This document shows positions 1 to 5,432 of a stretch of DNA of 9,440 bases, piece by piece. The notes under the pieces were generated by a model. The model worked only from the letters and a program-made list of their open reading frames with translations. It had not been told where the DNA came from and did not search any database. The translations under genes were made by a program, and so were the position numbers. The stretch spans positions 1 through 9,440 of the forward strand of contig JAFKFF010000042.1 in NCBI GenBank assembly GCA_017307315.1, read 5' to 3'. The DNA is from Alphaproteobacteria bacterium (GTDB lineage Bacteria > Pseudomonadota > Alphaproteobacteria > Micropepsales > Micropepsaceae). How positions within the stretch are numbered: the stretch's first letter is position 1; each line of letters begins with the position of its first letter.

Positions 1-494
1 GCCTTGAAGGTGGCGTCCCACAGGATCACGCGGGGATTGTCGGCCACTTTTTGCGCGCCGGCCGCCATGAAGCCGGCGGGGGCCTGGCCGTTGCCCGGAT
101 AGTCATGCGGCCCGCCATCCTTGAGTTCGATCAGGATGGAATTGCGCTGCGGCGCGCCGATGACATTTTCCTCGATATGGGTGAGGCCCTTGGGCAGCAT
201 GTAGATCTGGCCGCGATGGATCGGGCTGACGCGCTCCTTTCCGTCCGGCGTGGTGACCTTGAGCATGGTTTCCACCAGTTCCACGCCGACAAAATCGGTC
301 GCATGGCGGTGCATGCCGGTGGCCATGCCGGGCGGATAGATCACGTCCCACACCCGGCCGCGATTGTTGTCGAGAATCTGGGTCGCGCCGGGGCGGGGCA
401 GGGCCGAGACCAGGGTGTATTTTCCCACCATTTCCGCCCGCGCGGGCAGCGCCGCAAGAAGGCCTGCAGCCAGAATCAGCCCATGCTTGATCAT
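1..494 (-). CDS. Exported cupin-domain protein (partial, C-terminus outside window)
   Basis: About 164 residues are visible before the gene runs off the left edge. The ATG at 494-492 is preceded by a good ribosome binding site (GGAGGGA, about 5 nt upstream). Residues 1-20 form a signal peptide ending in ALPARA, so the mature protein should be periplasmic. The cupin signature is clear: motif 1 is G56-x5-H62-R-H64 with an acidic residue at E72, and motif 2 is a perfect G95-x5-P101-K-G103-x2-H106-x3-N110. H62, H64 and H106 are the expected metal ligands of a small beta-barrel. Cupins of this kind range from dioxygenases and isomerases to pure binding proteins, so the substrate cannot be assigned. 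It is divergent from the MlaC-like gene, with 122 bp between the starts. The family call is firm; the function is unknown. Confidence 0.85.
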   Translation of the reverse strand, partial: MIKHGLILAAGLLAALPARAEMVGKYTLVSALPRPGATQILDNNRGRVWDVIYPPGMATGMHRHATDFVGVELVETMLKVTTPDGKERVSPIHRGQIYMLPKGLTHIEENVIGAPQRNSILIELKDGGPHDYPGNGQAPAGFMAAGAQKVADNPRVILWDATFK

Positions 495-551
495 CCGTCC
501 CTCCGCCCCGTCTTGCCGGCGGCAGGCTAACATGAAGTTCTGGCGCGGGCG

Positions 552-585
552 TTGCCTTATTTATGTCCCGCGCGATTCCTATAGA
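552..585 (+). promoter_or_regulatory. Candidate promoter of the MlaC-like gene
   Basis: A TATAGA hexamer at 580-585 resembles a sigma-70 -10 box 31 bp before the ATG at 617. The best-spaced -35 is weak (TTATTT at 557-562, 17 bp spacer). A better hexamer, TTGCCT at 552-557, lies 22 bp away, which is too far. A 7-bp inverted repeat (GCGCGGG at 543-549, CCCGCGC at 567-573) flanks this region and could be an operator. Everything here is pattern matching. Confidence 0.3.
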
Positions 586-616
586 CTTTGGCCGCGGCCC
601 AGAAAGGCAGTGCAGC

Positions 617-1249
617 ATGACCGTAGCGAATTCGATGATGGCGCGCCGCGCGTTTCTGGCGGCCGGTCTGGCGCTGTCCGGCCTTTGCGCGCTTCCGGCC
701 CAGGCCGGCACGCCGGCCGAGGATTTCGTCGCGAGCAACATCCAGAAGGGCCTGGCGGTGCTCAACGACGCGCAGCTGACGGCGGAGCAGCGCGGCCAGC
801 AATTCGAGCAGATCCTGCTCGGCCTCACCAACATGAAGCGCATAGCGCTTTTCACGCTCGGCCAATATGCCCGCACCGCCTCCGACGCGGACAAGGCCGA
901 CTTCGCCGCCGCGTTCCAGGATTATGCCGTCGCGGTCTACCGTTCCTACCTGGGCAATTATGCCGGCCAGAGCCTGAAAGTGGTGGGCTCGACCGCGCGG
1001 GGTCCCGACGATTTCATCGTCGATACGGTGATGGTGGATCCGCGCAACGGCAACGCCCAGTCGCCGCTGCACGTGAATTTCCGGGTCCGCACCGACAGCG
1101 GCAAGCCGGAACTGACGGATTTCAGCGTAGCGGGCGTCTGGATCGCTTTGTCGCAGCGCGACCAGTTCGTCGCCTTCCTGGCCCAGAACAAGGGCGACGT
1201 GAAAACGCTTTCCGCCCATCTGCGCCAGACCGCATCCCAGTATCGCTGA
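617..1249 (+). CDS. MlaC/Ttg2D-family phospholipid-binding periplasmic protein
   Basis: The 210-residue product has an N-terminal export signal (residues 1-30, ending ALPAQA) with an RR pair at residues 10-11 followed by AFLAAG, which resembles a twin-arginine signal. The mature part reads as the MlaC (Ttg2D, toluene-tolerance) family: a helical N-terminal segment, the LGxYARTASDADKADFAAAF stretch near residues 80-100, a Tyr-rich F-x-Y-A-V-x-V-Y-x-S-Y helix, then a beta-rich half (VDTVMVDP, HVNFRV) ending in a final helix. Family members shuttle phospholipids across the periplasm with an MlaFEDB ABC transporter; the related HpnM occurs in hopanoid clusters. No mlaFED or hpn genes are beside it here, so it is an orphan. 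The ATG at 617 is chosen because AAGG (604-607) lies 9 nt upstream; an in-frame ATG at 563 would add 18 unlikely residues ahead of the signal. Confidence 0.85.
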   Translation: MTVANSMMARRAFLAAGLALSGLCALPAQAGTPAEDFVASNIQKGLAVLNDAQLTAEQRGQQFEQILLGLTNMKRIALFTLGQYARTASDADKADFAAAFQDYAVAVYRSYLGNYAGQSLKVVGSTARGPDDFIVDTVMVDPRNGNAQSPLHVNFRVRTDSGKPELTDFSVAGVWIALSQRDQFVAFLAQNKGDVKTLSAHLRQTASQYR

Positions 1250-1266
1250 ACGCGCGCGGAGCTTCT

Positions 1267-1297
1267 TCCCCCGCGTCGCGGAGCGACTGGCGGGGGA
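1267..1297. repeat. Strong inverted repeat / stem-loop downstream of the MlaC-like gene
   Basis: TCCCCCGC (1267-1274) pairs perfectly with GCGGGGGA (1290-1297), and inside it GTCGC (1275-1279) pairs with GCGAC (1283-1287) around a GGA loop, with a 2-nt bulge (TG). This forms a 13-bp, GC-rich hairpin 17 bp after the MlaC-like stop codon. There is no immediate T-run, so it is either an unusual terminator or, more likely, a dispersed intergenic palindromic repeat. Confidence 0.6.
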
Positions 1298-1301
1298 GTG
1301 A

Positions 1302-1321
1302 GGCTTGCGGCCAAGCAAGCC
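1302..1321. repeat. Short inverted repeat inside the palindrome cluster
   Basis: GGCTTG (1302-1307) is the reverse complement of CAAGCC (1316-1321) across an 8-nt loop. GCTTG (1303-1307) can alternatively pair with CAAGC (1312-1316). It lies between two larger hairpins and probably belongs to the same composite element. Confidence 0.4.
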
Positions 1322-1325
1322 GAAC

Positions 1326-1370
1326 GTCTTCCGAGGGCTTGCCCCGAGGAAGACAGATGGGGGTCCTTTT
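1326..1370 (+). terminator. Stem-loop followed by T-run; possible terminator of the MlaC-like transcript
   Basis: GTCTTCC (1326-1332) pairs with GGAAGAC (1348-1354), and GGGC/GCCC inside extends the fold. Fifteen bases downstream comes a short T-run (TCCTTTT, 1364-1370) next to the stop codon of the convergent glutaredoxin-MauE gene. The distance from stem to T-run is longer than in a textbook intrinsic terminator, so the termination role is inferred while the hairpin itself is plain. Confidence 0.4.
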
Positions 1371-2107
1371 CAGCGCGCCAGCATCCACACCGCCATCGCC
1401 ACCATCATCACATTCTCGGTGAGCGAAACGAAGCCGAGCGGGACATTGGTGTCGCCGCCGACGCAGGCGCATTTGAGCTCGCGCCGGTCGATATAGACCG
1501 CCTTGAACACCGACACCGCGCCCACCGTGCCGATGAACAGCGCCACCGGGATCGAGACGAATTCCAGCACATGGGTGATCATCAGGATGCCGGCCAGGGC
1601 TTCGGCGAAGGGGTAGACATAGGAGTAGGGAACCCAGCGCTGCGCCAGGAGATCATACCCCAAGAACATGCTGGAGAATTTCTCCACGTCGCGCAGCTTC
1701 AGGATCGCCAGCACGCACATGGAAAAGGCGATGAACCATTCCGCCGCGCGCAGCGTGAAGGGACTGCCGAAGGTTGCCTGGCTGGCGGCCAGCGCCATCA
1801 GCGCCGTCACCGCGAAGACCGCGATCACGGGTTTGTAAGTCATCGCCTTGGGATCGGGCACGGGCTTGCCCAGGAAGCGGCGAAGATCGTCATAACCGCC
1901 GACGCGCGCGCCATCGATGTAGATCTGCGGCGTGGTCTTGACCTCGCGCTCGGCCTTGAAGGCGTCGGTTTCCGCGCGGGTCCTCAGCCAATGGTCTTCG
2001 ACCTTGAAGCCTTCGCGTTCCAGCAGCGATTTGGCTTTCAGCCCGTAAGGGCAAAGATGCTTGTCCATCACCATGCGATAGAGCACGGCCTGGCGGGGGG
2101 CGGTCAT
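1370..2107 (-). CDS. Glutaredoxin-MauE/DoxX fusion membrane protein
   Basis: This 245-residue protein has two parts. Residues 8-82 form a glutaredoxin fold with the active-site motif C19-P-Y-G (second Cys replaced by Gly, hence monothiol), the cis-Pro loop T-T-P60-Q-I-Y-I-D-G, and the C-terminal GGYDDL motif. Residues 92-245 form a hydrophobic MauE/DoxX-like domain with about four membrane helices (roughly 93-110, 122-138, 165-204 as a pair, 226-243), a K-C213-A-C215-V-G-G motif in a loop and a conserved PLGFVSLTEN stretch. MauE-type proteins are thought to move reducing or oxidising equivalents across the membrane; the fused glutaredoxin suggests cytosolic thiol reduction feeding the C-x-C. 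The substrate is unknown. The start at 2107 is preceded by AAGGAG with 6-nt spacing; a GTG 18 codons upstream would lie inside the promoter. It is divergent from merR and driven by a mer-like promoter. Confidence 0.85.
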   Translation of the reverse strand: MTAPRQAVLYRMVMDKHLCPYGLKAKSLLEREGFKVEDHWLRTRAETDAFKAEREVKTTPQIYIDGARVGGYDDLRRFLGKPVPDPKAMTYKPVIAVFAVTALMALAASQATFGSPFTLRAAEWFIAFSMCVLAILKLRDVEKFSSMFLGYDLLAQRWVPYSYVYPFAEALAGILMITHVLEFVSIPVALFIGTVGAVSVFKAVYIDRRELKCACVGGDTNVPLGFVSLTENVMMVAMAVWMLAR

Positions 2108-2142
2108 GACAACTCCTTCTTGCCTTGCGGCACTGCCCCCTC

Positions 2143-2174
2143 CATATAGCTTCCGTACCATGGTACGGAGTCAA
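2143..2174 (-). promoter_or_regulatory. mer-type operator-promoter with stretched spacer, driving glutaredoxin-MauE
   Basis: Read on the minus strand, TTGACT (-35, 2174-2169) is followed by the dyad CCGTACCATGGTACGG, then AAGC and TATATG (-10, 2148-2143). The -35/-10 spacer is 20 bp, or 19 bp if CTATAT is taken as the -10. The perfect 18-bp palindrome TCCGTACCATGGTACGGA occupies 2152-2169. From memory, the Tn501/Tn21 mer operator has the same TTGACT, the same CCGTAC-N4-GTACGG half-sites and the same AAG before the -10. A long spacer with the dyad inside it is the hallmark of promoters that MerR proteins activate by DNA distortion. A divergent merR promoter (TTGCCT 2120-2125, 17 bp, CATATA 2143-2148) is also possible and would be covered by bound regulator. 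Confidence 0.85.
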
Positions 2175-2176
2175 GC

Positions 2177-2581
2177 ATGGCCGGCCACATGATCGGAAGC
2201 GATACAATCGGTGGCTTGGCGCGGGCCGGCGGGGTGGGGGTGGAGACCATCCGCTACTACCAGCGGCGGGGGCTGCTGCCGACCCCATCGCGCAATCCCG
2301 GCGGGATCCGGCGCTATGGCGCGGACGATGTCCGCCGGCTGCTCTTTATAAAGTCCGCCCAGGCGGCGGGGTTCACCCTGGAACAGGTGGCGGAACTTCT
2401 GGCACTGGACGCCACGGAAGACCGGGACCGGGCGCGGGCCTTGGCGCGGGAGCGGATTGCTGCCCTGGACGCCAAGATCGTGGAACTTCAGAAGGCCCGC
2501 GACGCGCTGGGGCGGCTGGCCCGGGATTGCGCCTCTTCCAAGGGGCCATGCCCCATCATCGCCTCCTTCGACCATGGCTGA
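2177..2581 (+). CDS. MerR-family transcriptional regulator, mercury-regulator-like
   Basis: The 134-residue protein has the typical MerR layout: a winged helix-turn-helix at residues 9-75 (ETIRYYQRRGLL, then NPGGIRRYGADDVRRLLFIK), a long dimerisation helix at 83-115, and a short C-terminal metal loop with C118 and C125 followed by PIIASF. This tail resembles Hg(II)-sensing MerR, whose ligands are C82, C117 and C126. By alignment the first ligand falls at R83 here, so only two of three cysteines remain, and the loop between them is 6 rather than 8 residues. The inducer may therefore be another thiophilic metal or a thiol stress. The ATG at 2177 is preceded by ACGGAG (2166-2170), a ribosome binding site that overlaps the operator. 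The regulator almost certainly binds the dyad at 2152-2169 and controls the divergent glutaredoxin-MauE gene and itself. Confidence 0.9.
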   Translation: MAGHMIGSDTIGGLARAGGVGVETIRYYQRRGLLPTPSRNPGGIRRYGADDVRRLLFIKSAQAAGFTLEQVAELLALDATEDRDRARALARERIAALDAKIVELQKARDALGRLARDCASSKGPCPIIASFDHG

Positions 2582-2613
2582 AATCCTCGTGGATTGAAGG
2601 GGCCCGGCCGGGC
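2582..2613 (+). other. Two small inverted repeats after the merR-like gene
   Basis: Directly after the stop codon, AATCC (2582-2586) pairs with GGATT (2591-2595) over a TCGT loop, and GCCCGG/CCGGGC forms a 12-bp palindrome at 2602-2613. Neither is followed by a T-run. They might slow or end the merR transcript ahead of the phosphate operon, but the evidence is weak. Confidence 0.25.
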
Positions 2614-2672
2614 TGGCCAAGCGCCGACTCATGCTGTAGTTCCGCCAGGGATTTCGGACGCCAAGAGGGTTC

Positions 2673-3317
2673 ATGCAGCGCTTCTTCCAGGCCCTGATGC
2701 CGCGCGAGGAAAAATTCTTCACGCTGTTCGACCGGCATGCCGCCACCCTGGTCGCCGGCGCCACCGCGCTGCGCGATCTTCTGGAAGGGGGCCCGGTGGT
2801 GCCGGAGGCCTGCCGGCGGATCATCGCCCATGAGAACGAGGCCGACACCATCGCCCGCGAAGTGCTGGTCAATGTCCGCCGCTCCTTCATCACCCCCTTC
2901 GACCGGGGCGACATCAAGGACCTGATCGGCCTTTTGGACGACGCCATCGACCAGATGCAGAAGACCGCCAAGGCCATCACCCTGTTCGAGGTCACCACCT
3001 TCGAGCCGCATATGCGCGAGATGGCCGACATCATCCTGCGCTGCGCCGTCCTGACGGTGGAGGCGGTGAGCCTTCTGGGCGACATGCGCCAGAAGGCGGC
3101 CCGCATCAACGCCATCGCCGAAGAGATCACCAAGCTGGAAGAGCAGGTGGACGAGTTGAACGACGCGGGCATCAAGGCCCTGTTCCTCAAGCACCGCGAC
3201 GGCAACGCCATGGCCTTCATCGTCGGAAACGAGATCTACGACCATCTGGAGAAGGTGGTCGACCGTTTCGAGGATGTCGCCAACCGCATCAGCGGCATCG
3301 TGATCGAGCAGGTCTAG
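2673..3317 (+). CDS. DUF47/PhoU-like Pit accessory protein
   Basis: The product is 214 residues, all helical and soluble, the usual length for DUF47 (PhoU-like) proteins. Family marks include the N-terminal MPREEKFFTLFDRHA, the HENEADTIAREV helix (53-64, an E-x-x-AD metal-binding-type motif), SFITPFDRGDIKDL (71-84) and a second acidic EITKLEEQVDELND stretch near 151-164. These proteins are encoded next to Pit transporters and are thought to gate or regulate low-affinity phosphate uptake. Here the stop codon is 2 nt before the pit start, a strong sign of one operon. The ATG at 2673 follows an AGAGGG ribosome binding site (about 5 nt spacing). No convincing Pho box was found in the 91-bp gap upstream. 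Confidence 0.92.
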   Translation: MQRFFQALMPREEKFFTLFDRHAATLVAGATALRDLLEGGPVVPEACRRIIAHENEADTIAREVLVNVRRSFITPFDRGDIKDLIGLLDDAIDQMQKTAKAITLFEVTTFEPHMREMADIILRCAVLTVEAVSLLGDMRQKAARINAIAEEITKLEEQVDELNDAGIKALFLKHRDGNAMAFIVGNEIYDHLEKVVDRFEDVANRISGIVIEQV

Positions 3318-3319
3318 GC

Positions 3320-4312
3320 GTGAGCCTTCTGATCATCTTCCTGATCGCGGTCGCGCTGATCTTCGATTTCCTCAACGGGCTGCACGACGCGGCCAATTCC
3401 ATCGCCACCATCGTCTCGACCCGAGTGCTGTCGCCCCGCTATGCCGTGGCCTGGGCGGCCTTCTTCAATTTCATCGCCTTCCTGGTGTTCGGGCTGCATG
3501 TCGCCTCCACCATCGGCACCGGCATCGTGGCGGCCAACATCATCAACGACCAGGTGGTGTTCGCGGCCCTGATGGGCGCGATCATCTGGAACATCGTCAC
3601 CTGGCTGGCGGGCATTCCCTCACCCTCCAGCCACGCCTTGATCGGTGGCCTGGTGGGCGCGGGCGTCTCGGCCGGCGGATTGAATGTGGTAGTCTGGTCG
3701 GGACTGGGCAAGACGGTGGCCGCCATCGTGCTTTCCCCCGCCACCGGCTTTTTGCTGGCGCTGATGCTGATCCTTTTCGTTTCCTGGGCGTTCCTGAAAA
3801 CCACGCCTTTCAAGGCGGATTATATTTTCCGCCATGTCCAGTTCCTTTCGGCTTCGGCCTATTCGCTGGGTCATGGCGGCAACGACGCGCAGAAGACCAT
3901 GGGCATCATCGCCGCGCTTTTGTTCGCACACGGCTTGTCGGGCGACCATTTCGTGGTGCCTTTCTGGGTGGTGCTGGCTTGCCAGTCGGCCATGGCGCTG
4001 GGAACCCTGTTCGGGGGCTGGCGGATCGTGCGTACAATGGGGTCGCGAATCACCCACCTGACGCCGATGCAGGGCGTTTGCGCGGAGACCGCCGGATCGA
4101 TGACCCTGTTCCTTGCGACTTTCATGGGCATTCCGGTCTCCACCACCCACACCATCACGGGCGCGATCGTTGGCGTGGGCACGGCGCGCCGGGTTTCGGC
4201 GGTGCGCTGGAACGTGGCCAAGGACATCGTGGTGGCCTGGATCGTGACCATGCCCGCGGCGGCCCTGCTGAGCGCGGGCTTCTATCTCATCGCCAACGCG
4301 GCAGGCATGTGA
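3320..4312 (+). CDS. pit: Pit-family low-affinity inorganic phosphate transporter
   Basis: The 330-residue, very hydrophobic protein has about ten membrane segments in the inverted two-fold repeat of the PiT family. Signature stretches are DFLNGLHDAANSIATIVSTR (16-35), PSPSSHALIGG (100-110), the repeat copy SLGHGGNDAQKTMG (182-195) and PVSTTHTITGAIVG (272-285). The GLHDAAN and GGNDAQK motifs form the substrate site. PiT proteins symport metal-phosphate complexes or phosphate with H+ (sometimes Na+) across the inner membrane. The start is GTG at 3320, two bases after the stop of the DUF47 gene, so translation is probably coupled. The stop TGA (4310-4312) overlaps the ATG of the next gene by one base. 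The length fits the short bacterial Pit type found with DUF47. Confidence 0.95.
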   Translation: MSLLIIFLIAVALIFDFLNGLHDAANSIATIVSTRVLSPRYAVAWAAFFNFIAFLVFGLHVASTIGTGIVAANIINDQVVFAALMGAIIWNIVTWLAGIPSPSSHALIGGLVGAGVSAGGLNVVVWSGLGKTVAAIVLSPATGFLLALMLILFVSWAFLKTTPFKADYIFRHVQFLSASAYSLGHGGNDAQKTMGIIAALLFAHGLSGDHFVVPFWVVLACQSAMALGTLFGGWRIVRTMGSRITHLTPMQGVCAETAGSMTLFLATFMGIPVSTTHTITGAIVGVGTARRVSAVRWNVAKDIVVAWIVTMPAAALLSAGFYLIANAAGM

Positions 4313-4761
4313 TGGCAAAGCCGCCGGCCGGTCTGACGCCCATGCGCGGCAGCAGACTGCAGGTGGCGGCCTTGTGCTGGCGCACATCGCCCGGACTGGA
4401 AATCCTGCTGGTCACCTCGCTGCGCACCCGGCGCTGGATTCTGCCCAAAGGCTGGCCGCATGCGGACATGACGCTGGCGCAGTCCGCCGCGCGCGAGGCG
4501 CTGGAAGAGGCGGGCGTGACCGGCGAGGTCGCGGAGGAAGCCTTCGGCCATTATCATTATCTGAAAGAGAAGAGCGGCAGCGCGTTGCCCTGTCGGGTGG
4601 AGATTTTTCCACTCCATGTCACCGGCAACCGCCGCGCCTTCGCCGAACAAGGTGCGCGCGAGCAGCTCTGGCTGCCGGCGGAACAGGCCGCTTCGAAGGT
4701 GGCCGAGACGGGGCTCAAGCGCATCCTGCAAAGCTTCAGCAAAGCGCGCAAAGCCGCCTGA
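4312..4761 (+). CDS. Nudix hydrolase, DIPP-like
   Basis: This 149-residue protein has a beta strand, then RRWILPKGWP (40-49), then the Nudix helix G47-x5-M53-x7-R61-E-A-L-E-E66-A-G68-V. The catalytic REALEEAGV core is intact, with E62, E65 and E66 available for Mg2+. The first Glu of the consensus is Met here, as is common in the PKGWP subgroup. Relatives hydrolyse diphosphoinositol polyphosphates, diadenosine polyphosphates or similar nucleoside diphosphate derivatives, releasing phosphate compounds; the substrate cannot be set from sequence. Its ATG overlaps the pit stop (TGATG), so it is co-translated with the phosphate transporter. The first ~10 residues are ragged, but M1 at 4312 is the only start that makes the junction an operon overlap. 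Confidence 0.88.
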   Translation: MAKPPAGLTPMRGSRLQVAALCWRTSPGLEILLVTSLRTRRWILPKGWPHADMTLAQSAAREALEEAGVTGEVAEEAFGHYHYLKEKSGSALPCRVEIFPLHVTGNRRAFAEQGAREQLWLPAEQAASKVAETGLKRILQSFSKARKAA

Positions 4762-4763
4762 AC

Positions 4764-4800
4764 GGTTGTATAAATCAGATAGTACAATTTCTGGTATTAT
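4764..4800 (+). promoter_or_regulatory. AT-rich regulatory region upstream of H-NOX
   Basis: This is a locally AT-rich island in a GC-rich genome. It holds GGTTGTAT (4764-4771), with TTGTA (4766-4770) and TACAA (4783-4787) forming a 5-bp dyad over 12 nt, then TTTCTG, then a -10-like TATTAT at 4795-4800. No well-spaced -35 is seen, so an activator may be needed. The H-NOX start is 65 bp further on. A similar motif lies at 9189-9222. Confidence 0.4.
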
Positions 4801-4865
4801 TCACTAACCTAAGTCTTTACCTCTCATCCCCTAGGGTAAACGCCGCATTCGCGGGGGCCCGGCAC

Positions 4866-5432
4866 ATGAAAGGCATTGTCTTCAATCTTCTCGAGCAAGT
4901 CGTGGTGAGCCATCACGGCGAGGCGCTTTGGGACGATCTTCTGGACAAGACCGGATTGCCGGGCGCCTACACCTCGCTGGGCAGCTATCCCGACGACCAG
5001 ATTTTGGCGCTGGTCGGGGCGGCGTCCGAGGCGCTGGGCAAGCCCCAGGGCGAGATTTTGCGCTGGTTCGGCCGCGAGGCCATGCCGCTCCTGGCGCGTC
5101 ATTATCCCGCTTTCTTCGCGCCCCACCGCGCCACGCGCAGCTTCGTTCTCAGCGTCAACAGCATCATTCATCCGGAAGTGCGCAAGCTCTATACCGGCGC
5201 CGGCTGCCCGCATTTCCATTTCGAGGACGGCGCGGATGGCGCGCTCTTGCTCGGCTACAATTCGCCCCGCAAGCTTTGCGCGCTTGCGCACGGCTTCATA
5301 GAGGGCGCCGCCGATCATTTCGGCGAGAGCGTCCATGTCGAGCATCCGTCCTGCATGCATCGCGGCGATATCAGATGCCAACTCGCCATCCGTACGCTTG
5401 CGGCAGCCGAGATCGTGGGCGATGCAGCCTGA
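4866..5432 (+). CDS. H-NOX heme nitric-oxide sensor protein
   Basis: The 188-residue standalone H-NOX (HNOB) domain begins MKGIVFNLLEQVV. Heme-site residues sit at the canonical positions: proximal H102 (in NSIIHPEV), P115, and the propionate clamp Y131-x-S133-x-R135. The residues that align with W9, N74 and Y140 of the O2-binding Thermoanaerobacter protein are L9, P74 and L140, so the distal pocket lacks the Tyr that stabilises O2; this points to an NO sensor. C138, H160, C163 and C171 keep the spacing (22, 3, 8) of the zinc site I recall from Shewanella H-NOX, a possible second, redox input. It is cytosolic, with no signal peptide. The reading frame overlaps the kinase downstream by 11 nt, so the two are co-expressed. 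The ATG at 4866 has only a loose GGGGG ribosome binding site. Confidence 0.93.
   Translation: MKGIVFNLLEQVVVSHHGEALWDDLLDKTGLPGAYTSLGSYPDDQILALVGAASEALGKPQGEILRWFGREAMPLLARHYPAFFAPHRATRSFVLSVNSIIHPEVRKLYTGAGCPHFHFEDGADGALLLGYNSPRKLCALAHGFIEGAADHFGESVHVEHPSCMHRGDIRCQLAIRTLAAAEIVGDAA

Noticed and set aside
103..894. Long minus-strand reading frame over the cupin and MlaC-like genes
   Set aside because: Composition is R/P/A/G-rich with no domain, and it conflicts with the cupin (signal peptide, RBS, cupin motifs) and MlaC genes. It is a high-GC shadow frame.
364..1422. Long plus-strand reading frame of 352 codons
   Set aside because: It reads the MlaC-like gene in the wrong frame and has no recognisable domain or start signal.
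2630..2660. Possible Pho box before the DUF47-pit operon (CTGTAGT)
   Set aside because: The second direct-repeat half at the expected 11-bp distance does not match, so there is no real support.
5335..5421. Upstream in-frame ATG for the histidine kinase
   Set aside because: It lies deep inside the H-NOX gene, and the added 29 residues are not kinase-like. The ATG at 5422 begins the conserved coiled coil.
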